Assembly: GCA_037044955.1 (NCBI GenBank)
Contig: JBAOHX010000014.1
Location: forward strand, 62,001 to 126,000
Direction: 5' to 3'
DNA: 64,000 nt
Origin: JAJXWB01 sp037044955
GTDB lineage: Bacteria; Pseudomonadota; Alphaproteobacteria; Rhizobiales; Beijerinckiaceae
Part shown: positions 44,423 to 54,076 of the stretch, in pieces
Numbering within the stretch: position 1 is the first letter of the stretch
How the letters are laid out: the number at the start of each line of letters is the position of its first letter
The notes under the pieces: model-generated
What the model was told of the DNA's origin: nothing
Database searches by the model: none
The model's input: only the letters and a program-made list of their open reading frames with translations
Translations under genes and position numbers: made by a program

Positions 44423-46482
44423 CGATGCGCTGCGCGCACTCGCCGTGGAGGCGGGCTTCCAGGCGCGCTGGACCGACAATGACGGCGTCGAACGCGAGGT
44501 GTCGGTCGAGACGTTGCGCGCGTCGCTGGCGGCGCTTGGCCTGTCCGCGCAATCCGGCGCACAGATCGTCGACGCGCGCGCGCGGCTTGCGGACGAACGG
44601 CTTGCGGGGGCGCAGCCCGCCTTGCTCGTCGCGCAGCAAGGCGAGCGGGTCGCGCTCGGTCCCGCGCGATCCGGCGCGCATGTGCGCGTCGAATATGAGC
44701 TCGGCGGCGCCGTCGACCTGCGTGTCGACGGCGAAGGCCGCCTGCCGGGCATAGCCCGAACAGGCTACCACCGGCTGTACTTGGACAGCCGTGAAATCAC
44801 GCTCGCGGTCGCGCCGCCGACGGCGCGCACATTGGGCGAAGCCGCAGGCGGCGGCCGCATGTGGGGGCTCGCCGCGCAGATTTACGGGCTGCGAAGCAAG
44901 GGCGATGGCGGGATCGGCCATTTCGGCGCGGTCGCGCAGCTCGCCGAAAGCGCCGCGCGTCGCGGCGCCGATCTCGTGGCGTTGAGCCCGGCGCACGCGC
45001 TGTTTCTCGCGGACGAAAATCACTACACGCCTTATTCGCCGTCGAGCCGCCTGTTCTACAATGCGCTCCATGCGGATCCCGCCGATGTCTTCGGCGCCGA
45101 ACGGGCCGCCTCGGTCGCGGCGCGGATCGAGACCGACGCGCCGGACGCTTCCGCGCTCATCGACTGGCCGCGGGCGGGGCGAACAAAGGCGCGTCTGTTG
45201 CGCGCGCTTTACGAAGACTTTTGCGCAGGCGACCTGAAATCGTCGTCTGCTCTGGCCGTCGATTTCCTCGCTTTTCGCGCCGAGGGCGGCGAGGCGCTCG
45301 AAGCCCATGCGCTGTTCGAGGCGTTGCATGCCCGCGAGTTCCGTCGCGACTTCACCAAATGGAACTGGCGCGACTGGGCGCCTGAACTGCGCGACCCCGC
45401 TTCGCGCGCCGTTGCAAGTTTTGCGCGGGACAATTCCTGCGAAGTCGGCTTCCACGTCTTCGCCCAATGGCTGGTCGACAGGTCCATGGCGCGCGCTCAA
45501 GGCGCAGCGCTTGCGGCGGGGATGCGCGTCGGACTTCTCTCCGATCTTGCCGTCGGCATGAACGCCGGCGGCTCGCACGCCTGGAGCAGGCCGCAGGACG
45601 TCCTGCTCGGCCTGTCCATCGGCGCGCCGCCGGACATGCTCGCGCCGCTCGGCCAGAACTGGGGGCTCACGACATTCTCGCCGCGCGCGCTGCGCGCATC
45701 GGGCTATGCGCCGTTCCTCGCCACGTTGCGCGCCGCGCTGAAGAACGCCGGCGGCGTGCGCATCGATCATGTCATGGGTCTCGTGCGGCTGTGGCTCGTG
45801 CCGGATGGCGCAGGAGCGACCGAAGGCGTCTATCTCGCCTATCCCGTCGACGATCTTCTCGCGCTGCTGCGCCTTGAATCGCGCCGCCACGAGTCCGGTG
45901 GTCATCGGCGAGGATCTCGGCACCGTGCCCCACGGTCTGCGCGACCGCCTTGCGCGCGAAGGCGTCGCGGGACTTCGGGTGCTGCAGTTCGAACGCAGCC
46001 ACGACCGCTTCAATCCGCCCGATTGGTATCCCGCGACCGCGGTCGCCATGACCGCGACGCATGACACCGCCACGATCGGCGGTTGGTGGCGCGGCGCCGA
46101 TATCGAAGCGCGCGCGTCGCTGGCGCAATTGCCGCCCGGGCGCAGCGGCGAGCAATGCGCCGATGAGCGCGCCGCCGAGCGGGAAATGGTCTGGCGCGCA
46201 TTCGTCGAGGCCCGTGTCGCCGATGGCCCGCGCCCGGAGACGCGGGAAGCGGGCGCAGCCGTGGAGGCCGCGACGCGCTTCGTCGCGCAGACGCCTGCGG
46301 CGCTCGCCATTCTACCGTTGGAAGACGCCCTCGGCCTGCGCGATCAGCCGAACCTGCCCGGCACGACGACCGAATATCCGAACTGGCGGCGCCGCTATCC
46401 GGGCGAGGCGGCGACCATGCTCGAAGAAGTGGATGTCTCCGCACGTCTCGCGGATCTCGACGCGCGGCGCCGTGTCGCGTGA
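44415..46482 (+). CDS. malQ: 4-alpha-glucanotransferase (one frame break)
   Basis: About 688 residues, GH77 amylomaltase. N-terminal MalQ-specific domain, then RMWGLAAQIYGLRSKGDGGIGHFG, LSPAHALF, YSPSSRLFYN, VGLLSDLAVGMNAGGSHAW, GQNWGLTTFSP and RIDHVMGLVRLW with the Asp nucleophile. One extra C in 45895-45896 breaks the frame between RRHES and VVIGEDLGTVP (acid/base Glu region). It disproportionates malto-oligosaccharides from glycogen breakdown. ATG overlaps glgB. Confidence 0.9.
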
Positions 46483-46488
46483 GCGTTT

Positions 46489-46719
46489 TCAATCCTCGGT
46501 CTGATCGTCCCGCGTCCAGCCGAATTCCCGTTCGATCTGCTCGTAGGCGCGCGCCGTGGCGTAGGCGAGCTTGAAGTAGCGGCCCGTCGCCATGATCGTC
46601 GCGAGACGTTCGCGATCCTCGTACATGGCTTCCAGCCGTTCGACGCGCCGGCGTAATTCGCGGTAACGTTCAACCCACGGACGGCTCCGCCGCGCGTCCG
46701 GTGCGGGTCCAGTCGACAT
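46489..46719 (-). CDS. Small hypothetical coiled-coil protein
   Basis: 76 residues from ATG 46719. Charged, helical sequence with RYRELRRRVERLEAMYEDRERLA, likely a coiled coil, and an acidic end (TRDDQTED). No family recognised. It is convergent with malQ by 6 bp, and the region upstream (46720-46847) is AT-richer with no other gene. The coding call is moderate. Confidence 0.5.
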   Translation of the reverse strand: MSTGPAPDARRSRPWVERYRELRRRVERLEAMYEDRERLATIMATGRYFKLAYATARAYEQIEREFGWTRDDQTED

Positions 46720-46847
46720 GCCTGCCCCAAGCGTACATATAGTGATGCGATGATATAGTCGGCTTGGCGATTGTCGAAGGAATTGCCTTGAAATAGCTGA
46801 GACTGAGACAATCAAATCCTGTTCACGACATTAACGATCGTTATCGA

Positions 46848-49415
46848 ATGCAGACGACCAATCGTGCGCACAAAGGCTTGCAGCGGGGCGTCGACGACGC
46901 GTCGGGCGCGTTTTGGCGTCGAGCGCTCGCCGACCAGTTCGCGGCGCTGTCGAGCTCGGCGACGGGCCTTTCCTCGGGGGAGGCGGAAAGACGGCTGAAG
47001 GCTTTTGGTCCGAACGCCTTCGACAAGCGCGTTCGTTTCCTCGTCTTGCGCAAGATCGCGCGCAAGATCGCCGAGCCGCTCGTCCTGATACTGCTGGCGG
47101 CGGCCGCGGTATCGGCTGCGACCGGCGATCGCACAGGCTTTCTCACGATCATGACGATCCTCGCCATGTCGGTCGCCATCGACGTCTTTCAGGAAGTGCG
47201 TGCGGAGACGGCCGCCGAAGCGCTGCGCAAGTCGGTCGCCGTCCACGCCGATGCTTTGCGCGATGGCGCGCTCCGGTCGACGCCGACCCGCGAACTCGCG
47301 CCGGGCGATGTCGTGGAGCTGAGGGCAGGCGATATCGTGCCGGCCGACGGCGTCGTCATCGAGGGCCGCGACCTGTTCGTCAATCAGGCGCTTCTCACCG
47401 GCGAGCCATATCCCGTCGAGAAGACGCCGCAGCCTGCCCAAACCGACGACCTCGCGGAAGCGACGAACGGCCTGTTCATGGGCGCTTCCGTCGTCGCCGG
47501 CAAGGGACGGATGCTGATCGTGCGCACCGGCGCGGCGACGCAGATGGGCGACATCGCCAGCGCGCTGAATACGAACGAACCGCCGACGGCCTTCGAGCGA
47601 TCGATGCGCGATTTCGGCCGCCTTGTCGTGCGGCTGACCAGCATCCTGGTCTTCGTGGTCCTGCTCGCGCATATCGCCTTTCAGCGGCCGCTGCTCGAAT
47701 CCTTCCTGTTCGCGCTGGCGCTGGCGGTCGGCCTGACGCCCGAACTCCTGCCGATGATCATGACCGTGTCGCTGTCGCGCGGCGCGCTGCGGCTCGCCAA
47801 GGAAGGCGTCATCGTCAAGCGTTTGCCCGCGATCCACGATCTCGGCGCGATGGACATCCTGTGCACCGACAAGACGGGCACGCTGACCGAGGCGCGCATC
47901 GATCTCGTGCGCGCGATACGGGACGACGGCGCGGACGACGACTATGTCTTCGAACTCGTCTGGCTCAACAGCAGGTTCGAAACCGGCCTGCGCAGCCCGA
48001 TGGACGATGCGGTGCTTGCGCGTCCGGCCCCCGTCGACGCGACGGAATGGCGCAAGATCGACGAGGTTCCCTTCGATTTCGAGCGGCGCCGCGTGTCCGT
48101 GCTGCTCGAGACGAACGGCAGGCGCCTGCTCGTCGCCAAGGGCGCGCCGGAGGACATCCTCGCGCATTGCACGCATATCGAGTCGCGCGACAGGACCGTG
48201 CGCCCGCTCGACAACGCGGCGCGCGCGCGGCTGATGGCGTTGCACGACGCCTTCGCGGGCGAGGGCATGCGGCTGCTCGCCGTCGCCTGGCGCGGCATGG
48301 CGCCGGACGCGACGTCGTGCCACATCGAGGACGAAGACAAGCTGGTCTTTGCCGGCTATGCGGCTTTTCTCGATCCGCCGAAGGCCACGGCCGCCGACGC
48401 GCTGACCAGGCTTGCCGCGACCGGCGTCAGGGTGAAGGTCGTGTCGGGCGACAATGAACTCGTCGTCCGGCACCTCGCGCGCTCGATCGGGCTCGACGCC
48501 GAAACCTTCCTGACGGGTTCGCAGATCGCCAAGCTCGACGATGCGGCGCTCGCCGCGGCGGCGGCGCGCACGAGCCTGTTCTGCCGGGTCAGCCCGGCGC
48601 AGAAGACGCGCGTCATCAAGGCGCTCCAGGCGCGCGGCGCGACCGTCGGCTATGTCGGCGACGGCGTCAACGATGCGCCCTCGCTGCATGCGGCCGACGT
48701 CGGCATATCGGTCGAAAGCGCGGTCGACGTCGCCAAGCAGGCGGCCGACATGATCCTGACGCGCCCCGATCTGCACATCCTGGCGGAAGCCGCCGTGGAA
48801 GGCCGGCGCACCTTCGTCAACATCTCGAAATATCTGCTGATGGGCACGAGCTCCAACTTCGGCAACATGCTCTCGATGGCGGCGGCCTCGCTTTTTCTGC
48901 CTTTCCTGCCGATGCTGCCTGTCCAGATACTCGTCAACAATCTGATCTACGACGTATCCGAACTCGGCATTCCCTTCGATCGCGTCGCTGCCGAGGAGAC
49001 GGCGAAGCCGCAGGTGTGGGATCTCGGCGCGTTGAAGAGGTTCACCTTCGTCATGGGCGCTGTCAGTTCGCTGTTCGATCTGACGACATTCGTCATGCTG
49101 CTGCAGTTTTTCCATGCGGACGAGCCGACGTTTCGCACCGCATGGTTCGTCGAATCCATGGCGACGCAAATTCTGGTCATTTTCGTCATTCGCTCGCGCG
49201 GAGGCCTGCTTGCGAGCCGGCCCCATCCGGCGCTCGTCGCATCCTCGCTGGGCGCGCTGGCGGTCGCTGCGGTCCTGCCCTTCACGCCGGCAGGCGCGGC
49301 GCTGTCGTTCACGCCTCTTGCCGGCGGCGTATCGATGGCGATCGTCGGCATCGTCGCCGTTTACCTTGCGACCGCCTACGTGGCGCGGCGCTGGGCGCGT
49401 CCGGTGGTTGCGTGA
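46848..49415 (+). CDS. mgtA: Mg2+-transporting P-type ATPase (P3B, MgtA/MgtB type)
   Basis: 855 residues. The phosphorylation motif ILCTDKTGTLT places Asp341 at the catalytic site. Actuator motif LLTGEPYPVEK, N-domain KGAPEDIL, P-domain VVSGDN and GYVGDGVNDAPSL are all present. Helices M4 to M10 include AVGLTPELLPMIMTVSLSRGAL, which is specific to Mg2+ importers, and the C-terminal SSNFGNMLSMAAASLFLPFLPM and NLIYDVSELGIPFD segments. It imports Mg2+ when external Mg2+ is scarce. No MgtC or Mg-riboswitch could be identified in the 128 bp upstream. Confidence 0.92.
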   Translation: MQTTNRAHKGLQRGVDDASGAFWRRALADQFAALSSSATGLSSGEAERRLKAFGPNAFDKRVRFLVLRKIARKIAEPLVLILLAAAAVSAATGDRTGFLTIMTILAMSVAIDVFQEVRAETAAEALRKSVAVHADALRDGALRSTPTRELAPGDVVELRAGDIVPADGVVIEGRDLFVNQALLTGEPYPVEKTPQPAQTDDLAEATNGLFMGASVVAGKGRMLIVRTGAATQMGDIASALNTNEPPTAFERSMRDFGRLVVRLTSILVFVVLLAHIAFQRPLLESFLFALALAVGLTPELLPMIMTVSLSRGALRLAKEGVIVKRLPAIHDLGAMDILCTDKTGTLTEARIDLVRAIRDDGADDDYVFELVWLNSRFETGLRSPMDDAVLARPAPVDATEWRKIDEVPFDFERRRVSVLLETNGRRLLVAKGAPEDILAHCTHIESRDRTVRPLDNAARARLMALHDAFAGEGMRLLAVAWRGMAPDATSCHIEDEDKLVFAGYAAFLDPPKATAADALTRLAATGVRVKVVSGDNELVVRHLARSIGLDAETFLTGSQIAKLDDAALAAAAARTSLFCRVSPAQKTRVIKALQARGATVGYVGDGVNDAPSLHAADVGISVESAVDVAKQAADMILTRPDLHILAEAAVEGRRTFVNISKYLLMGTSSNFGNMLSMAAASLFLPFLPMLPVQILVNNLIYDVSELGIPFDRVAAEETAKPQVWDLGALKRFTFVMGAVSSLFDLTTFVMLLQFFHADEPTFRTAWFVESMATQILVIFVIRSRGGLLASRPHPALVASSLGALAVAAVLPFTPAGAALSFTPLAGGVSMAIVGIVAVYLATAYVARRWARPVVA

Positions 49416-49525
49416 GCGGCGGGCGGACCGGCAGGTGGTTGTCTCGCTCGCGACCGTTGCGCGCGGCGCGCCGCGTCACAATATAAGTCCGACGGTCGCG
49501 TCGTCGGCCGGTTCGAGACAAGTCC

Positions 49526-49978
49526 ATGACTGACGCCGTCATTATCGCCTGCCCGCGCTGCGGCGGCCTGAACCGCGCTCCCGCCGCCCGTCTGGAAGCG
49601 CGCGAAACGCCGGATTGCGGCAAATGTCATGCGCCGCTGTTCGATGGCCGCCCGACCGAGCTTTCGAGCGTGGACGCTTTCGACCGTCTCGTCGGCAAGA
49701 CGGATATTCCGGTCCTGGTCGACTTCTGGGCGGGCTGGTGCGGGCCGTGCCGCGCCATGGCGCCGGAATTCGAGGCCGCTGCTCGCGAGCTCGAGCCGGC
49801 CGTTCGGCTCGCCAAGCTCGACACCGAGGCGGCGCCTGAGATTGCGCAGCGCTATGCCATACGTGGCGTCCCGACGATGATCCTGTTCTGGCGCGGACGG
49901 GAGATAAAGCGCCAGAGCGGCGCGATCAGCCGTTCCGCCATCGTCGCATTCGCGCAGGCGGCGGCGCCTCAGAAATAG
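49526..49978 (+). CDS. trxC: Thioredoxin 2 with N-terminal zinc motif
   Basis: 150 residues. The N-terminal zinc site is CPRC (9-12) and CGKC (31-34), then the thioredoxin fold with active site WCGPC (Cys72 and Cys75). LVDFWAGWCGPCRAMAPEFE, LAKLDTEAAPEIAQRYAIRGVPTMILF are characteristic. It reduces disulfides and helps in oxidative stress. Its stop lies 10 bp inside the 3' end of the convergent transporter gene. Confidence 0.93.
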   Translation: MTDAVIIACPRCGGLNRAPAARLEARETPDCGKCHAPLFDGRPTELSSVDAFDRLVGKTDIPVLVDFWAGWCGPCRAMAPEFEAAARELEPAVRLAKLDTEAAPEIAQRYAIRGVPTMILFWRGREIKRQSGAISRSAIVAFAQAAAPQK

Positions 49979-51303
49979 CGCCACCAGATGTAGAGATGGC
50001 TGATCGCCACGGATACGAGCATCATCGGAAAAGCGTAGAGCGTGTACTTGGCGAAGCTGAACGGCACCCCGTTTCGTTCGGCAAGGCCCGCTACGGTCAG
50101 ATTGGCGGAGGCGCCGATCAAGGTTCCGTTTCCGCCGAGGCACGCGCCAAGCGACAGAGCCCACCAGAGGGGCTGTATGGCGTCAGGCCCCCCGAACGCG
50201 GGCGCCATGTTCTTGATGAGCGGAATCATCGTCGCAACGAAAGGAATATTGTCGACGATGGCAGAGAGGATGGCCGAGGCCCAAAGGATCGCGAAGCCGG
50301 TCTTCGGCAGGGAGCCTCCCGTCGCTTCCGCCAGCTTGTTCGCCGCGAGCGACAGAAGGCCGTTGGCTTCCACGCCCTTCACGACGATGAAGAGCCCGAT
50401 GAAAAAGAAGATCGTGATCCATTCGACGTCGGAGAATGTCGAATGGATGTTTTCGGACGCCTTTTCGTTGTGGTGTTCCCAATTGTCGAGCAGCATCAGC
50501 ACGGCCGCGCCGAACATGGCGATCGTGGCCGGTTCGAGATGCAGCGGGTGAGCGACGACGAAGCCGAGAATGACGCCGCAGATGACGATGAGAGACTGCC
50601 GCAGGAGTGTCCAGTCCTTGATCGACTCCACGGCGCGCATCGCCATGATGCGTGCTTCGTGCTCCGGCGTCGAATGCATCGCGCGGCCCCACAACACGTG
50701 GATCATGAGCGCTTGAACGGCCATGACGACGATGATGATCGGCGTCAGGTGAACGACGAAGGAGTTGAAATCGAGGCCGGCAAGCGAGCCGATCAGGATA
50801 TTGGGAGGGTCGCCGATGAGCGTCGCCGTACCGCCGATATTCGACGCGAAGATTTCCGCAAAGAGGAACGGATAGACCGGAACGTCCAGCTCCTTCACGA
50901 TCGCGAGCGTGACCGGAACGATCAGCAGCACCGTCGTCACATTGTCGAGCAGCGCCGATAGAACGGCGGTCGCGACTTGCAGGAGCAGAAGCACGCGGCC
51001 GGGGTGCGCGCGCGCAATTTGCGCGGCCTTGATCGCGACATATTCGAACATGCCCGACCGGCGCGAGATCGACACCAGGATCATCATGCCCGTGAGCAGG
51101 CCGATCGTGTTGAAGTCGACGCCCTTGATCGCCTCTTCCTGCGTCAGGAGACCGGCGATGACCATGATGCAGGCGCCGACCAGCGCGACGATCGAGCGAT
51201 TGACCTTCTCGGAAATGACCACCGCATAGGTCGTCGCGAGAACGACGGTCGATGCGATCATGGGACTTACGCCGAGAATTGTCGTCGTCGCGCCGCTCGC
51301 CAT
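49969..51303 (-). CDS. ArsB/NhaD/CitM-superfamily ion transporter
   Basis: 444 residues, mostly hydrophobic with 10-12 helices. The duplicated family motif is seen as SALLDNVTTVLLIVPVTLAI and ASNIGGTATLIGDPPNILIG, then SAIVDNIPFVATMIPLIKNM and CLGGNGTLIGASANLTVAGLAER. Members carry Na+/H+, arsenite or dicarboxylates. No arsR or arsC nearby, so arsenite efflux is not supported. Start ATG 51303; longer upstream reading would run into the next gene. Confidence 0.85.
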   Translation of the reverse strand: MASGATTTILGVSPMIASTVVLATTYAVVISEKVNRSIVALVGACIMVIAGLLTQEEAIKGVDFNTIGLLTGMMILVSISRRSGMFEYVAIKAAQIARAHPGRVLLLLQVATAVLSALLDNVTTVLLIVPVTLAIVKELDVPVYPFLFAEIFASNIGGTATLIGDPPNILIGSLAGLDFNSFVVHLTPIIIVVMAVQALMIHVLWGRAMHSTPEHEARIMAMRAVESIKDWTLLRQSLIVICGVILGFVVAHPLHLEPATIAMFGAAVLMLLDNWEHHNEKASENIHSTFSDVEWITIFFFIGLFIVVKGVEANGLLSLAANKLAEATGGSLPKTGFAILWASAILSAIVDNIPFVATMIPLIKNMAPAFGGPDAIQPLWWALSLGACLGGNGTLIGASANLTVAGLAERNGVPFSFAKYTLYAFPMMLVSVAISHLYIWWRYF

Positions 51304-51361
51304 CTCTATTGTGCTCCTTGTGCAGGACGATGGACCATCGACCTGTTTTCCGCAACCGGCC

Positions 51362-52384
51362 TCAGGGAATGAGCAGGACCTTGCCGAGATTGCTGCGGCT
51401 CTGGATGTATTCGTGCGCCGCGCCGGCCTCGGTGAAGGAAAAGGTCCTGGCGATCTGCGGCCTGACGACGCCCTGCGACCAGAGATCGAGAATCTGGCGA
51501 AACCAGCCGGCGATGCGCTCCGTCTGGTCCCACATATGGCCGACATTCACGCCGAACACGCCCTTGTTCTCGTTCATCAGCGCGATCGGATTGAACTGGA
51601 GCCACGGCGTCTGGAACGCGAAGGACAATAGCGCCAGCGGATGGCGTGTGCGGCCCGTCGCCATGGAGGAGGCGCCGAACATGCCGAGCCGGCCCGTCGG
51701 CGCGAGAATGCGGAATCCCTTCTTCACGCTGTCGCCGCCGACCGCGTCGAGAATGAGCTCGACGCCGCGTCCGCCGGTGATCTCGCGCGTCCGCTTCTCG
51801 AAATCCTCGCGCGTGTAGTCGATCAGATGATCGACGCCGAGCGCGCCGAGCGCCGCATGTTTGCCGGCCGACGCCGTGCCGATCACCGTTGCGCCGATGT
51901 GCTTGGCGATCTGTGTCGCCGCAATGCCGACGCCGCCGCCTGCGGAGTGGACGAGCATTGTCTCGCCCTTCTTCAGCCCGCCCATGGCGACCACCAGCTG
52001 CCACGCCGTTATGTAATTGACCGGCAGCGCAGCGCCTTCCAAAGCCGACATGCCGTCTGGTCGTGCGAATACCTGTCCCTGCGGCGCGCAGACAACGTCC
52101 GCATAGCCGCCGAAACGGGTCATGGCGATGACGTCGCGTCCGATCCATGCCGTGTCGACGCCGGCGCCGACCGCGTCGATGCGCCCTGCGACCTCGTAGC
52201 CCGGCACGACGGGAATGGGCGGCAGGTCGGGATAGAGCCCGAGCCGCCCCATGATGTCGGCGAAATTGACGCCGCTCGCCTCGACGCGCACGCGCATCTC
52301 GCCGGCCGAGGGCGTCGGGTCAGGCGCGTCTTTCGTTTTCAGCACGTCGGGCGCGCCGAATTTCTCGATCCAGATCTGTCTCAC
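51362..52384 (-). CDS. NADPH:quinone oxidoreductase-like MDR (VAT-1/QOR subfamily)
   Basis: 340 residues. MDR fold without zinc ligands; VRVEASGVNFADIMGRLGLYPDLPPIPVVPGYEVAGRIDAVG, the NADPH loop HSAGGGVGIAATQIAK and GVELILDAVGGDSVKKG are typical of quinone oxidoreductases, and the RHPLALLSFAFQTPWLQFNPIALM segment points to the VAT-1-like subfamily. It would reduce quinones or enones. Upstream of the transporter gene on the same strand, 58 bp apart. Confidence 0.83.
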   Translation of the reverse strand: MRQIWIEKFGAPDVLKTKDAPDPTPSAGEMRVRVEASGVNFADIMGRLGLYPDLPPIPVVPGYEVAGRIDAVGAGVDTAWIGRDVIAMTRFGGYADVVCAPQGQVFARPDGMSALEGAALPVNYITAWQLVVAMGGLKKGETMLVHSAGGGVGIAATQIAKHIGATVIGTASAGKHAALGALGVDHLIDYTREDFEKRTREITGGRGVELILDAVGGDSVKKGFRILAPTGRLGMFGASSMATGRTRHPLALLSFAFQTPWLQFNPIALMNENKGVFGVNVGHMWDQTERIAGWFRQILDLWSQGVVRPQIARTFSFTEAGAAHEYIQSRSNLGKVLLIP

Positions 52385-52436
52385 AACGTGGCTCCCCGGC
52401 TCGCTTGCGCGATGATCGCGCAGGGCGGGCGAGGCG

Positions 52437-52955
52437 TCAAAGCGGGCCGAGTTCGACGACGAGCGGCGCGTGGCCGCACCGCTCCAGGAATGCGATCAGC
52501 TCCGCTGGCCGCATGCCGATGGTCGCGGTGTTGACCAGCGGGTGGAAGTTGACGATCTCCGTCCGCATGAGTTCGGCGTCGAGCGCAACCGTCACGCGCA
52601 TCGCCGTATCGCGCATCGCCGCGAGCGGCGTCACCGATCCCGGCGTGACGCCCAGCGCTTCCTCGAGCAGCGGCGCGCTGCCGAAGGAGAGCCGCTTGGA
52701 GCCCAGAATCGCGGGTAGGCCCTTCAGGTCGAGGCGTCGCTCGGCAAGCGCCGTCAGCAGCCACAGGCGGGCGCCGGCGTCCTTGAAGAACAGGTTCTTG
52801 GCGTGCGCGCCGGGAATGTCCTTCCAGTGCTGCATGGCGGCGGCGACCGTCGGCGCCTCCGGATGGAAATGCCAGGTCGGCTCGATGCCGGCGGCCGCCA
52901 GCGCGTCGATGATGTCGTCAGGCGTCCCGTTGGCGCGCGCGAGAATGTGATTCAT
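52437..52955 (-). CDS. Prolyl-tRNA editing/aminoacyl-tRNA deacylase homologue (YbaK/ProX family)
   Basis: 172 residues. Typical family motifs are IPGAHAKNLFFKD (binding Lys), LDLKGLPAILGSKRLSF, LLEEALGVTPGSVTPLAAMRDT and FHPLVNTATIGM. These stand-alone editing enzymes hydrolyse mischarged Ala-tRNA(Pro) or Cys-tRNA(Pro). It lies 10 bp after the ABC permease gene of the efflux operon and may share its transcript. Confidence 0.87.
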   Translation of the reverse strand: MNHILARANGTPDDIIDALAAAGIEPTWHFHPEAPTVAAAMQHWKDIPGAHAKNLFFKDAGARLWLLTALAERRLDLKGLPAILGSKRLSFGSAPLLEEALGVTPGSVTPLAAMRDTAMRVTVALDAELMRTEIVNFHPLVNTATIGMRPAELIAFLERCGHAPLVVELGPL

Positions 52956-52965
52956 GCGGGCCAGT

Positions 52966-54075
52966 CTACTGGACCTTGCGACGGAACATCCAGGCGGCGA
53001 CGACGATCGTCACGAGCGCCATGGCCGCCATCGGCCAGATGCGCTGCGCCGCCAGCCATGCCGGCATGTCGCGCAGGAACAGGCCGCGGATGACGACGAG
53101 TATGTGCGTCAGCGGATTGGCCAGCGCCAGCGGCTGCAGCCAGTCGGGCATGTTCTGCACCGGCGAGGAAAAACCCGACAGCAGCATCGCGGGCATGATG
53201 ACGACCATCGTGCCCATCATCGCCTGCTGCTGGTTGGAGGCGAGCGAGGAAACGAACAGCGAGACGCCGATGACCGAAATCAGGAAGGCCGTGAGCGCCG
53301 CGAACAGGACGAGCGCGGAGCCGAGCAGCGGAATGCCGAACCCGAATATGACGATGAGCGTGATGATGGCGCATTGCGCGAGCCCGACGATGAGCCCGGG
53401 CACGGACTTGCCGGCGACGATCTCGATCGGCTGCAGCGGCGACACCAGCAATTGCTCGAACGTGCCGAGCTCCTGCTCGCGGGCGACCGACATGCCGACG
53501 ATCATCATCACCGTCATCATCGGCAGGGTGGCGATCAGTATCGGCACCATGGCGTTGCGATATTCGCGATTGGCGTTGTACCAGCTACGCTCGACGATCT
53601 CGCTGTCGGGCGGCGGGCCGCGACCCGCGCCGATTTCGGCGGCATATTGCGCGACGATGTTCGATACGTAGGAATTGACGATCTGCGCGCTGTTGGACCT
53701 GCGTCCATCCAGCAGAACGAGAACGGACGGCGTTTCGCCCGCGGCGATCTTGCGCGAAAAATCCTGGCCGATCTCGACGACGACCATCACGTCCTGCCGG
53801 TCGATGGCCGCCTGCGCCGCCTTTTCGCTGTCGTAGAGGCGCACCTCCGAAAAGGCGGAGGCGTGCTGCAATCGGCTGACGAGCTGGGTGGATTGCGCGC
53901 CCCAGTCCTGATTGACCACGCCGATCGGCACGTTGCTGACTTCCAGCGTCGCGGCGTAGGCGAAAAGAAAGAGCTGGATCAGCGGCGGAACGATGAGCGC
54001 CATGCGCCCGCGCGGATCGCGGAAGGCGGCGAGCAATTCCTTGACGACGAGGGCTGCAAGGCGCGTCCAGATCAT
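52966..54075 (-). CDS. ybhR: ABC-2 type permease (YbhR-like)
   Basis: 369 residues: a cytoplasmic start, one N-terminal membrane helix, a large periplasmic domain (residues about 35-190) and five C-terminal helices. Features: LFLFAYAATLEVSNVPIGVVNQD, REQELGTFEQLLVSPLQPIEIVAGKS and LLSGFSSPVQNMPDWLQPLALANPLTH, characteristic of YhhJ/YbhR drug-efflux permeases. It pairs with the 54077 permease, whose stop lies 1 bp upstream. Confidence 0.85.
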   Translation of the reverse strand: MIWTRLAALVVKELLAAFRDPRGRMALIVPPLIQLFLFAYAATLEVSNVPIGVVNQDWGAQSTQLVSRLQHASAFSEVRLYDSEKAAQAAIDRQDVMVVVEIGQDFSRKIAAGETPSVLVLLDGRRSNSAQIVNSYVSNIVAQYAAEIGAGRGPPPDSEIVERSWYNANREYRNAMVPILIATLPMMTVMMIVGMSVAREQELGTFEQLLVSPLQPIEIVAGKSVPGLIVGLAQCAIITLIVIFGFGIPLLGSALVLFAALTAFLISVIGVSLFVSSLASNQQQAMMGTMVVIMPAMLLSGFSSPVQNMPDWLQPLALANPLTHILVVIRGLFLRDMPAWLAAQRIWPMAAMALVTIVVAAWMFRRKVQ

Positions 54076-54076
54076 G

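Noticed and set aside
46720..46847. Mg2+-sensing leader upstream of mgtA
   Set aside because: The 128-bp region is AT-richer but has no recognisable M-box or leader-peptide structure.
49969..51303. Arsenite efflux pump ArsB
   Set aside because: The fold fits the wider ion-transporter superfamily, but no ars genes are near and the sequence does not single out arsenite.
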